Assembly (NCBI RefSeq): GCF_005239225.2
Contig: NC_133300.1
Span: 21,131,584 to 21,195,583, forward strand
Direction: 5' to 3'
Source of the DNA: Populus alba
Taxonomy: Eukaryota > Streptophyta > Magnoliopsida > Malpighiales > Salicaceae
DNA length: 64,000 nucleotides
Shown piece after piece: positions 39,901-50,017 of the stretch. Every line of letters starts with the position of its first letter. The stretch's first letter is position 1. A model generated the notes under the pieces. It was given only the letters and a program-made list of their open reading frames with translations. It had not been told where the DNA came from and ran no database searches. The position numbers and the translations under genes were made by a program.

Positions 39901-41429
39901 GCCGAGGAATCGGAGAGAACATAAAGACCATCATGACTCCGACCGGAAAGAAGAACTTCCTTGGTGACGAGATCCTTCACATAAAACACAGAATCGTGAA
40001 ATTCAAAATAAACATGATTATCACGACAGAATTTCTGAACAGATAACAACGGTTTGGTAATGTGAGGCACACGAAGAACATTAGTTAATGTAAACAAGCG
40101 TTTGGGGGAATATAAAGTAGTATGTCCAACATGGGATATGTCAAGGGCCTTACCATCACCAACATGCAAGAAATCATTACCAAGATAAGGAGCAGAATCA
40201 GTTAGAGTTGCAAGATCAGGCATCACATGTTGATTCGCGCCGGTGTCGGGAAACCAAGTCGTTGCAGCAGAATCATTCGCAACAGCAAGGTGAGCAGAGG
40301 GCTGCTGTGTGCTGCTGCGAAACTGATAGCATTGAAGAGCTGAATGGCCAGGAGTGGAACATAATTGGCAGCGAACATGTCCAGACCACTGCCCCTGATT
40401 TGGCCGAAAATCTGCAGCAGAGGTGCGCCTGTTCTGCCACTGATATTGCCTCCAATCTGCAGCGGAGTGACCTCTGTTTGGGGCCTGAAATCGGTTGGTG
40501 TTTGAGCGCCAATTACCTCTAGAACGTCCCCTGTTTCGGCTGTGATTAGTCATGGCATAATAAGCAGAATTCGGAGGTGTTGGCAGCAATGGTGGCTACT
40601 GCGGCAGAGAAGAAGAAGACAGCAGTGATGAAGAGGATGAACCGACAACCATGGAGTGAAAAGAGTTCTTGTGCAGAAACTCATGGGTAAGGAGATGGCT
40701 ATGAAGATCAGCATACGATAGCGGTTCAGCCTTGGTTATGAGACTAGTTACCAAGTATTTGAACTCACCGCGAAGTCCACGAAACACATAGAGATTGAAA
40801 TCTTCAAGGGACATTGGGCGACCAGCAGCAACCAATTCGTCAAATAACGATTTGGCTTGTTGCATATACATACTAACCGATGCATCACCTTGCCGAAGGT
40901 CTTGAAAGGAGCCATGTAGTTGCATGATCCGAGAATTAGATGGAGAGGCAAGTGCCTTCTCAAGCGTGCGCCAAACACAATGTGAAGTAGAACAATCGAC
41001 TACAAGATGCAGCACATCCACGGAAAGAGAGGAGAGTAGAGCACTCAAAATAAGTTGATCTTGTTGCTTCCAACGAAGAAAAGAGGGGCTGATGGCAGAA
41101 GAAGAATCAGCCGAAGCATCAATCATATGAGATGGAGGACACGGCAAGGAGCCGTCAACAAACTGAAAAACACCTTGACCAAGGAGATATGGCTTCATCT
41201 GCATTCTCCAATAAAGATAGTTTGTGTTCGTAAGTTTCAACGACACAACATGGTGGGTGTTTGATAGAGGAACCATTGAAGATTGTGTTCCCATAAGAGG
41301 CAGAGAAACGACAGAGCCAGTAGCAGGAAGAGGGCTGGCCGGTGATGATGCATCACCGGTGGAGGGAGAGATTGGAGCAACGGCAGCAGGAGGAGAGTCC
41401 ATGGGGGAGAAAATTAGGGCCGGCTGCAA
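36951..41429 (-). pseudogene. Copia gag-pol, one frame with three nonsense codons
   Basis: From ATG 41429 one frame runs about 1492 codons to 36951. Stops at 40596-40598 (TAG), 39762-39764 (TGA) and 39465-39467 (TAG) break it; there are no frameshifts. Visible domains are: gag of UBN2 type (LKLTNTNYLYWRMQMKPYLL), a CCHC knuckle CQLCSTPGHSALQC (about residue 354), protease DTGA (about 395), GAG-pre-integrase LWHRRLGHP, an integrase core with DVWGP and NGTVERRHR, RT with FSPV, QLDIHNAFLNG and YVDD (about 1177), and RNase H ending in ADVFTKPLP. The first stop falls between gag and the knuckle, the second in the integrase zinc region, and the third just inside the integrase core. As it stands it cannot make full polyprotein without readthrough. 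Confidence 0.92.
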
Positions 41430-41448
41430 AGAGAGAAAATATTAGGAG

Positions 41449-41460
41449 GCTCTGATACCA
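41449..41460 (-). promoter_or_regulatory. Primer-binding site, initiator tRNA-Met
   Basis: TGGTATCAGAGC on the minus strand, three bases after the 5' LTR. This is the standard copia primer site. Confidence 0.9.
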
Positions 41461-41463
41461 AGT

Positions 41464-41605
41464 TGAGAATAATTAGGAGGCTTAACCTAATAGGTTAGCC
41501 AACCCTTTCTATATATATGAGTAGGGCAATATACAATAGTAAAGGTGGAGATTACCACATAAGAATATGACTACAATATTTCCTATATAATTACATTCTA
41601 TAATA
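41464..41605 (-). repeat. 5' LTR of the copia element (142 bp)
   Basis: Partner of the LTR at 36802-36943. It is followed on the plus strand by the GTAGT duplication. A CTATATATATGAG stretch may serve as a TATA region, but its direction is uncertain. Confidence 0.88.
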
Positions 41606-41610
41606 GTAGT

Positions 41611-42580
41611 ATACATTGACTGATATTGGATATAAATTAAGTCTTTTTGTTTCAATTTTTATTAAGATTAATTAATAGCAATGGAGAGAAATGCTTTTAT
41701 TTAGATCCACTGTCAACAAAATCCTATCATAATTACTTATAAAATTAATATAACTACGTGCCTTTAAAGTTAAATAAATGCATGTACAAATGAATAATAA
41801 ATTATGAATGTAAATGTTTGAAATGTCATTATAATACAATATGTATTCGCAATGACATTTTACTCTAAATGCTATTATATCTATCAAAATCAGTCATAGC
41901 TGGTAATGTAATTACCAGTGACTTTCGACCGCACGTAGTTGCTACAAAAAATGAAAAGAGAGGGAATCTGTAGTAATAAATAATAATGAAAAAATCATCT
42001 CATCTTCTTCATTCCTAAAACCCTACCCACCAACATCAACCTAGCCCCTTCTAAAATTGACTCGCGTTCCTTTGAACCTTTATTGTTCAAAAATAGTTTA
42101 AATAATAGTCTTAATTAATGTTATTATTATGTTCACTCATGATATTTTTATTGTTGTAAGCATACAATAAACCCATTCTAAAATTCATTCATTGACCAGA
42201 TGTTGTTGATTTTTCTTAATTAGTAAAAGGAAGAAGAAGTCAAGGAAATAAAGAACTCAAGAAAATTAAAAAAATATTGCTCTTATTAAAATTATCAAAC
42301 CCAAAGAGATGCTCGTGCATTTTGTATAAAATCACACCAAATTAACATCCTAAGATTCGATCACAATTATACTTTCTCTCCGGTATTTGAAAAATTATAT
42401 TTTACATAATACTATCAATATATATAGTTAATAACATCTTGACATATCGAGTCATGAATGCCTGGAAAAATCCCAAGATATATAACAGGTTTGGATTATG
42501 CATGCAAAACACTCATTTGGATTATGACAATCGACCGACGAATTAATATGCTATACTTATTATGTTTCATCTCCTCCAGT
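41611..42580. other. Intergenic, no gene seen
   Basis: AT-rich DNA between the copia element and the peptide-B upstream block. Confidence 0.5.
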
Positions 42581-42937
42581 TTTTTGAACTGTTTGTTTCT
42601 GAAGGGCCAGGTCCAAGCCACAAAATTAAAAATAAAAATATCATATAAATATGATTTGTTTGACTACTTAAACAACCTAGCTAGACATGATCCACAGTTA
42701 CTCCCTTTGTTGATTTCAACCGATGCCACAAGTCATCATAACTCTATTGAAGAAAATATTAAGAAACTCTAAAGTCAAATTTAAATGCTGTACGTATACC
42801 TTTTCCAATTCCACACATCGTGTCTCCTATATCAGCTAGCTAGCTAACCCTCTCCGTCTCGCAGACTAGCTCGCTCTCTACACAAGACATACATTTGATT
42901 CCCTAGCTATGAGTCTCAGGTTTCTTTCGTGTCAAGA

Positions 42938-43111
42938 ATGGGGTCTCAAGGAAAGGCTCGATACTTGACATTAATACTCCTAATTGTCACCGTTATTTTG
43001 CTATCATGCTCTAACCTTACTGTGATAGCGAGGACATCAACTCCATGCACATATGACCCCAAAGATGGCAAGTGCAAATACGGTGAACCAGCTGCAGCTC
43101 CAATCGTATGA
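42938..43111 (+). CDS. Small secreted-type cysteine peptide B (57 aa), altered C-terminus
   Basis: ATG at 42938 (context AAGAATGGGG) matches the start used in copies A and C. The N-terminal run YLTLILLIVTVILLSC is signal-peptide-like, and the C-x8-C pair is CTYDPKDGKC. The protein then reads GEPAAAPIV and stops. Alignment with copy A at the DNA level shows a deletion of a few dozen bases, which removed the KFDGGRS tail and the original stop and created a new short end. Upstream sequence from about 42590 ('gtgtctcctatatcagctagctag...') is conserved with gene A. Function unknown. Confidence 0.68.
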   Translation: MGSQGKARYLTLILLIVTVILLSCSNLTVIARTSTPCTYDPKDGKCKYGEPAAAPIV

Positions 43112-43329
43112 TGAAGGAGTAATCGTTTATCCTTGTATTAGCCAAGAAGGCATGCATGGCTACTTAATTTATCCATGGCGATTATTTATGCGTCCTCCTT
43201 CGCTAGCTGGTTTAGGTTACTTCCTAGCTATTGCCATGTTTTCTTTTCCCATGCTTTTTGGCATTTGTACCCATCAATTAATTCTTCACCTTGCTTTGAT
43301 TTGCCAATGTTATGCTATTAATAAAGTTT

Positions 43330-43490
43330 CTTCACTTATCTAGAAGAAAAAAAAAGCTAGCTAATTGTGTATTTATACTTTTATTCTTTTGAGAAGTCGA
43401 CATATATACTTCAATGCATGGTTGGTTATTAATATCGTCATACATACATATATTAGGAATTGAATCTTTCCCATGCACATTTGTTGTGTA
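43330..43490 (+). repeat. Peptide-B 3' flank, inverted relative to peptide-C 3' flank
   Basis: 'gcatggttggttattaatatcgtcatacatacatatattaggaattgaatc' (43419-43468) is repeated as its reverse complement at about 45219-45270. Together with the coding regions, the two units form inverted arms of about 700 bp. Confidence 0.8.
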
Positions 43491-43720
43491 TTTCGGTTTA
43501 GGGCATCCCAAAATGCTTGTGCATAAAAATAGGAGTAGCTAGTAGGAGAGGAAATTAAACGAAAAAAATGTTTTTTTCCCCATACCTTTCAAAGATACAC
43601 ATCCCCTCTTATGAGAGAGGTCAACGTGATAGATTGAACTATTTTATCATTGAAATTAAAAAAATATACTGATTTTATATATAATAAAAGAAAAATTAAA
43701 AAATTCAAACTGTTAAAAAA
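43491..43720. other. Short non-coding spacer
   Basis: No feature recognised. Confidence 0.4.
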
Positions 43721-43724
43721 AACT

Positions 43725-45000
43725 AATTAAAACATTTAGAATTCAGTTTGATTTTAATTTTATAACCTGAAATAAAAAAAACCAAACCAAACCAGAAAAA
43801 AAAATCCAGCCAAACAAAAAACCAAGTTAAATCAAACCAAACCGGGAATTGGTTGGTTTGAACCGGTTTTTACTTTTAAAAAATCAAACCGAACCCGGTC
43901 GGTTTGAATCAGTTTTGGTTTTTCTTTTTAAAAAAATCAGTTTAATTACTCTTTTTGATAAAAACAGAAATGATCCGAAAATAATCACCCTAAATATGAT
44001 AAACAATCCATTAAAACTATCTTATTATTATATTAAGTTAGTGTGTTTTTGAAAGTTTTAAAATACACTCGAGGATAAATGTGTAATGCAATATATTATT
44101 TCCTTGTCATGGATTGAATTGCTCCATGTTCTTTGTAGCGTGTGTATATATTTATAATTGTGTGTGTAATTCATTCGCATGAATTATATAAAAAGGTTAG
44201 AAAATCGTATTGCGTTTTGCATTAATTACAAATTTAAAAGTATTTAATTAGTTAATATTTACATGAATTCTATTAAAAATTCTATTGAAATCTTAGATTA
44301 ATAAAAAACTACAATTTATTTATTGTATTATACAATTTCACTTTCAACACCCACATAATAATTTCAACTTCATGACATAACGATCCTATAGGCTATACGA
44401 TGAGTTTGCGTTGTGAATTGTCCATTTGACAAACATGAAATCAGGCTATACGATCAGGTTATTGTGAATTGTTCGGGGATGAGTTTTCACACACAGACTC
44501 AGTGACCGGATTTTCCATGATCCTTCACTATTTTTTTTATTTCTCTATATATATTTATTTCAAGCCACCCGAGGTGGGGGCATGTCCACTTCCATATTCA
44601 ATAAATTAAAGGATATTTTGATGCTCCCAAGAAGATTCCAGCTATCCTATTTCTCCTAGTACAAGACAAAAGATCTTTTCATGAGGACATTAATTGCTTG
44701 AATCTTGAACCACATGAAAGTCCATACATTACGAATTAATCTTATTTCTATCAATATATTTAAGAAAGAATCTCCAGTAATTGGATAGTGATTGATTAAA
44801 AGAATAATATATAGTTTTTTAATATATGAAATCGATACAAAGAGTGTATCGATTTCATGATCCAAATATATAAATATCAAATCAATAATTAATTTCTTCT
44901 TCCCTTTAAATATTTCACGCACATTACATCCAAGTTAATTTTTTATTTGTTTCGTCATTTTTTTCCACTAACAACTGGATAATTAATGTACCTATACAAA
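43725..45000 (-). repeat. Inverted copy of YSL 5'-flank sequence
   Basis: Reverse complement of the 33.9-35.6 kb / 19.3-21.05 kb flank: examples are 'ttttgcattaattacaaat' near 44215 and 'gtccatttgacaaacatga' near 44420. It includes the inverted CGGTTTGGTT-rich insertion (43725-43965) and the conserved hairpin (44826-44858). No gene seen. Confidence 0.8.
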
Positions 45001-45059
45001 TATAAATTTTAGTAATTATCATATTAATGATTATAGAAATTAAATTTAAAATTACAAAG

Positions 45060-45115
45060 GAAACAAACTGGTAAGGTTACGATTAGTTGCTATATTTGGT
45101 ATCAGGTTTGCTCTT
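45060..45115 (+). repeat. Inverted shard of the YSL 3'-flank relic
   Basis: 'ggtaaggtt' followed by 'gctatatttggtatcaggtt' matches the minus strand of 9400-9445 and 26210-26250. It lies next to the inverted 5'-flank copy with no YSL exons between them. Confidence 0.65.
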
Positions 45116-45357
45116 TTTGCTTGCTATGATATCATTGGCAAATCAAAGATATGGAGTTGGATCCATTCTTGCTATCACAGTAAGGTTTGCCTCTGGGTTT
45201 GTACTAAATGCTTAAAGATTCAATTCCTAATAAATGTATGTATGACGATATTAATAACCAACCATGCATTGAAGTATATATGTCGACTTCTCAAAAGAAT
45301 AAAAGTATAAGTACACAATTTGCTACCTTTTTTTGTCTTTTAGATAAGTGAAGAAAC

Positions 45358-45363
45358 TTTATT
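45358..45363 (-). terminator. Polyadenylation signal candidate of peptide C
   Basis: AATAAA on the minus strand, about 230 nt after the stop, in the same context as in genes A and B. Confidence 0.5.
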
Positions 45364-45591
45364 AATAGCATAACATTGGCAAATCAAAGCAAGGTGAAGA
45401 ATATTTAATGGGTACAAATACCAAAAAGCATGGGAAAAGAAAACATGGCAATAGCTAGTAATTAGTAACCTAAACCCGCGAAGGACGCACAAATAATTAC
45501 TATGGATAAATTAAATAGCCATGCCTTCTTGGCTAATACAAGTATAAACGATTACTGATCATTCATCATACGATTAGGCCAACTACCTCTG

Positions 45592-45774
45592 CTAACTCCT
45601 CCCCCCATCAAACTTTGTTACTGGAGGTTCACCGAATCTGCACGTAGGATCACTGCGATCATATTTGCATCTAGATTGCCCCTCTATCACAGTTAGGTTA
45701 GAACATGATAACAAAATAATGGCAACAAGGAGTACTATTATTGTCAAGTATCGAGCCTCTCCTTTAGACCCCAT
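45592..45774 (-). CDS. Small secreted-type cysteine peptide C (60 aa)
   Basis: ATG at 45774 is the start shared with A and B. The sequence begins MGSKGEARYLTIIVLLVAII with the hydrophobic run continuing to LLSC, then an asparagine-containing SNLTV, the pair CKYDRSDPTC (C-x8-C), and FGEPPVTKFDGGRS at the end. The KFDGGRS tail is identical to that of copy A, which suggests it is the ancestral ending and that copy B lost it. A run TATATATAT at about 45894-45902 on the minus strand, about 120 nt upstream, could be a TATA box. Function unknown; an extracellular peptide is inferred from the layout. Confidence 0.72.
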   Translation of the reverse strand: MGSKGEARYLTIIVLLVAIILLSCSNLTVIEGQSRCKYDRSDPTCRFGEPPVTKFDGGRS

Positions 45775-46480
45775 TTTTGACACGAAAGAAAGCTGAGATT
45801 TTTAGGGAATCAAATGTATGTCTTGGTATGTGTAGAGAGAGAGCTAGTCTGCGAGATGGGTGATTGTAAAGATGGAGAGGGTTAGCGAGCTGATATATAT
45901 ATGAGACACGATATGTTGAATTGGAAAAGTATTCAACATTTACGGATGCTTGGATTTGACTTTACAGGGAGTGGTGTCAGATGATGTGGCCCGCTATGCT
46001 CGGCAATGATTGAATATGTTTCCCGTCAACCGGGCCTTGCTTGGTTGGATTTCAAATGTGATGATGACCAATAACTGATCCCATCTTTTAACGGCTATAG
46101 ATTAATTAAACTGACCAAGATGCTTGCTGCCCATTGAAGCAAAGATTAAAAAAAGCATAGCGAAAATAAGAAGGTGGAAAAGTACCTTTGAAATAACAAA
46201 AAAGAAATTAATGGGAGAGAGGTTTGATTTATTCGTTGTGGAATTTATAAATCCTTTCTCATACAATTAATTTAAGAGGCGGTCTTGACTTGGAAAATGA
46301 ATGATGATACGTATACTTCATGAACACGCGTGTCTTGACTTTGAAAATGAATGGTTATTACTTGTGAGCACGCAAAACTTTGACTTTTTCGTCCATTTGC
46401 TGACTCCAAGGAATTAAAATAACAAGCAAGTAAAATGATCGGATCGTTAGTGTCGCACGTGAAACATTGTCATGTGGTGG
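45775..46480 (-). repeat. Peptide-C promoter and inverted upstream block
   Basis: 45775-45930 matches the 5' region of genes A and B in reverse ('ctagctcgctctctacac', 'cttttccaattc'). About 46200-46480 is the reverse complement of 23500-23790. The segment between (45960-46140) is unmatched. Confidence 0.7.
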
Positions 46481-46880
46481 ACTTTAATTTCCACAATGAA
46501 AAAAGAACAGTCTCTAAGAGGGGGGGAAAACAAAAAAACAAGAAGGAACCTTCCTATCGACTTTGAAAATTGTACACTATTCGATATCATGTCTGACGTT
46601 CGAAAACGTCTTCGAGGGGTTGTGAAAATGGAAACTCATGAACATTAATTTTCTTGAACCAATTAAACCAATGTGGGGATCAAATGTTGGTTGATGACTT
46701 AAAACCAAGTAAGGATGTAAGGATCCCTTACTTTCCTATTTAATGTTTGATCCATAGAGCATCACAGCAAGCCATTTGATCTCAACTTAAGTCTGTAAGA
46801 ACCCATTGAAACTGAGGCTTCCACGCACGAGTTCACTCATATTGTGGTTTCTTTCCTTCCAAATAATTCAACACTCTCTC
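46481..46880. other. Intergenic, no gene seen
   Basis: Precedes the LRR pseudogene. It would hold that gene's former promoter and leader; I could not find a convincing start codon or signal peptide. Confidence 0.4.
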
Positions 46881-46892
46881 TCCTTCTCATTA

Positions 46893-48494
46893 GCTAGAGG
46901 AGGAAGCGAGATTGACAAACTCTCTCTACTAGCTTTCAAGGCTCAGATTTCAGAACCCCCCTACAAAACTAAGCTCGTGGAATGAATCCTTACACTTCTG
47001 CCAGTGGTCAGGAGTAACATGTGGAGGACGCGATGAAAGAGTCATAGAGCTTGACCTACACTCCAGCCAACTGGTGGGCAGCCTATCTCCTTCCATTGGG
47101 AACTTGAGTTTTCTTAGGCTACTAAGCTTGGAAAACAACAGTTTCACCAATACTATCCCCCAACAAGTAGGTCGTTTGGTTCGGCTACAAACACTGATCC
47201 TTGGGAACAACTCGTCCAGTGGTGAAATCCCGGCTAACATTTCTTATTGCTCGAACCTCCTGAAGTTTAATTTAGAGGGAAACAATCTTACCGGCAACCT
47301 TCCTGCCGGACTTGGATCGTTATCAAAGCTGCAGGTATTTAATTTTAGAAAGAACAATCTGGGTGGCAAGATACCACCCTCTTTCGAAAATCTTTCATCT
47401 ATCATTGAAATTGATGGAACACTTAATAATTTACAAGGGAGTATTCCCAGTAGTATTGGGAAACTGAAAACATTGAACTTCTTTTCACTCGGCTCGAATA
47501 ATCTGAGTGGTACAATCCCTCTCTCCCTATACAATATTTCTTCTCTCCTTCATTTTTATCTTTGGCTTATAACCAATTTCATGGTACACTTCCTCCAAAT
47601 ATGGGTCCCACTCTTCCAAATCTCCAATATCTTGGCATTCACTACAATCGATTAAGTGGACAACTCCCAGCAACGCTCTTAAATGCCTCAAAATTTACTG
47701 AGATTTATCTTTCACACAATGAATTCACCGGAAAAGTTCCCATTTTAGCAATCATGCCTAACCCAAGGGTTCTTTCAATGCAAGCAATTGGGCCTGGAAA
47801 TGGTGAGGATGATGATTTGTCCTTTCTCTACACCCTCTCAAACAGCAGCAAGTTGGAAGCTTTGGCTATAAACGAGAACAATTTTGGAGGGGTGCTGCCT
47901 GATATAATTAGCAACTTTTCAACAAAGCTCAAGCAGATGACATTCGGAAGCAATCAAATCCGAGGAAGCATTCCCCATGGCATTGGAAATCTCATAAGCT
48001 TGGATACTTTGGGTTTAGAGGCAAATCACTTGACTGGCAGCATACCAAGTTCTATTGGTAAATTACAAAATCTAGCTGATTTCTTTCTTAATGAAAACAA
48101 ATTATCAGGGAGCATCCCTTCTTCTCTAGGGAACATCACCTCGTTGATGCAAATTGATTTTGATCAAAATAGTTTACAGGGAAGCATCCCTCCAAGCCTG
48201 GGAAACTGTAGGAACTATTTGCTCTTGGCTCTCTCCCAAAACCATCTCAGTGGTCCCATACCAAAAGAGGTCCTTGGCATTTCATCCTTGTCAACGTATT
48301 TGGTCCTGTCTGAAAATCAGCTGTCTGGTTCCCTTCCCTTTGAAGTGGGCAAGTTAAAGCACCTTGGACACATGGACATCTCCAAAAACAGGCTATCAGG
48401 GGAAATTCCCTCAAGTCTTGGCGGTTGCGAGAGTTTGGAACATTTGTCTTTGGATGGGAACCTCTTCCAGAAACAAATATTTCCAGAAGTTTAA
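46893..48494 (+). pseudogene. LRR receptor kinase (EFR/Xa21 type) pseudogene, ectodomain only
   Basis: An N-terminal LRR cap reads EIDKLSLLAFKAQISEP, followed after a frame change at a six-C run (46956-46961) by KLSSWNESLHFCQWSGVTCG. Around 18-20 leucine-rich repeats of the plant extracellular type follow (xLxxLxxLxLxxNxLxGxIPxxIGxL). A second frame change lies near 47555-47565, between HFYL and AYNQFHG. The LRR ends abruptly at SLDGNLFQ followed by KQIFPEV and a stop. No later LRRs, transmembrane segment or kinase domain follow. Intact relatives (LRR XII receptor kinases, pattern-recognition receptors) run about 1000 residues. With two frameshifts and a missing C-terminal half, this is a pseudogene. 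Confidence 0.88.
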
Positions 48495-49540
48495 CAAACA
48501 ACTAGAATATTTACAGCAAGTTTAACAAACAACTAGATCAGTAATCAGCACTACAGGATTTCCTAAGAAGAAACTGGAATTCATGCCAAGAGGCATATTC
48601 TACACGGATGGAACTAGATTAGCAGCTTTATCTCATATGCTACATGGATGGAGCTAGATCGGTAACCATAAGAGACTACTACTCGCAACCTCAAAATCTA
48701 TGGAAGCGAATATCGTCCCCTAGAAAGAAAGAACTCAAAATCAGGATGTTTATGGATGTCTGATTTCCCTTGTTTACTACAGCTCTGGCAATAAGAGATG
48801 CTGTATCCCCAAGGGTTTTCAACCCGCTCCTTCAGAATTACAGAAGGGTTCAAGATTGGTGTTCCTGCTGCCTGGTTTACACTGTGCCGCAGCTGGAACC
48901 AGCATTCACCCTGTTCATTCAACACACAAAGCACATTTGGGTCAAGAGCATAAATGGAATGGGTACACATACACACCCACCCCCCCACACACAAGAACAG
49001 CCACTAATCAAAGTCCAAAGCCAAGTTATGACACTTTTGGAAGCTTTTCCACTATTTAAGATTATTCCAACTGCATTTGACCTCTGTACAATAAGAGTTG
49101 AAAGCTTTGCTACTGAATAATTTTAACCATTCAAAGAACACGAAAAGGGCATTTTCAAAGTATGTGTTACACAGACACCCAATGACTTTAAAAGAGAAAA
49201 ACTGTTTAACTCTTTAATATTTTGTTGCCTGTAAATGGTTAATTCAAAAACAAGAGCTGGAAAGATAAGAAACTTTTACATGTATTTTCCACACGGAGAA
49301 GCATAGAAATGAGTAAGAAGCCCATCACTAGGCTAAAACACTGTCAAAGAAGCCACTAATATAAATAAGACTGAACATGCAAGGAGATCCCATCTCATCG
49401 GCAGACATTTAAAACGGATCATGGACTCTTATCAATCATTAAGCTTATTATATGTAGGGAAAACATCTATCATAATTAAAGAACAATATCTTAAGGTTTA
49501 TCATATTTAGATGGCTTTCCTATGTATTATTAACAAATAA
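48495..49540. other. Intergenic with a possible coding remnant
   Basis: A direct repeat AAGTTTAACAAACAACTAGA occurs twice near 48488 and 48518. The minus-strand frame at about 48760-48930 (containing NEQGECWFQLRHSVNQAAGT) has protein-like composition but no recognised family and no clear gene structure. I would not call it a gene. A (CA/CCA)n patch lies near 48968-48992. Confidence 0.35.
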
Positions 49541-49856
49541 TCTAGTGCTGGAGATGGCTAAGACAATGGTCACACCTTCCTCTGGTTTTTCACCAGTTTT
49601 TCCTCCCCGTTTGCGTCTGTCTTCTGCCTGCTCTGACCTGTGCGTTCGTTCGTTTTTCCCTCCCTCCTGTTCTGGGTCTCCTTTCCTCTGTTTGCGTTTC
49701 CTGGTCTCCCTCTGTTCCTCTGTTCTGGATCACATTGGATATGAATAGATTGCAGTCCAATTTCGATCTCATTTCTCTCTTCTCTGACTCTTCTCTGCTA
49801 ATATCATTCTACTTCTTAGCCTCATCTTCTTCTTGATTTGTTAAGTGATCTTAACA
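49540..49856 (+). repeat. Probable LTR end of a gypsy element
   Basis: A pyrimidine-rich stretch ends in CTTAACA and is followed after two bases by a tRNA primer site, as expected for the 3' end of a 5' LTR. The left boundary is not determined. Confidence 0.45.
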
Positions 49857-49858
49857 AT

Positions 49859-49870
49859 TGGTATTAGAGC
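49859..49870 (+). promoter_or_regulatory. Primer-binding site (tRNA-Met type, one mismatch)
   Basis: TGGTATTAGAGC, one base different from the copia site at 41449-41460. It is oriented on the plus strand, opposite to the gag ORF to its right. Confidence 0.6.
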
Positions 49871-49871
49871 C

Positions 49872-49891
49872 TTAAGATCTAACACTATGGT
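49872..49891 (+). repeat. Left arm of a 20-bp inverted repeat at gag start
   Basis: TTAAGATCTAACACTATGGT, repeated perfectly inverted at 51270-51289. Both arms contain the gag start codon and its leader. After the left ATG only an 11-residue frame (MVEDHLANQEE) remains. Confidence 0.85.
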
Positions 49892-50017
49892 TGAAGATCA
49901 CTTAGCAAATCAAGAAGAATAATGGCTGTTTCCCACCATTATTCTGCCATCCTGAATCGTAACAATTGCCCCTTCCTCAAAAAGATTCTTGACCCAAGAA
50001 TCTGCATATCTAAACAG

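Larger units (their letters stand above)
36802..41605 (-). mobile_element. Complete Ty1-copia LTR retrotransposon, coding-dead
   Basis: 4.8-kb element in minus orientation bounded by 142-bp LTRs (36802-36943 and 41464-41605) that differ at two positions, and by GTAGT target duplications. An initiator tRNA-Met primer site and a purine tract are in place. One frame encodes gag, protease, integrase, RT and RNase H in copia order (integrase before RT). It is interrupted by three stops. The near-identical LTRs indicate a recent insertion. Confidence 0.93.
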
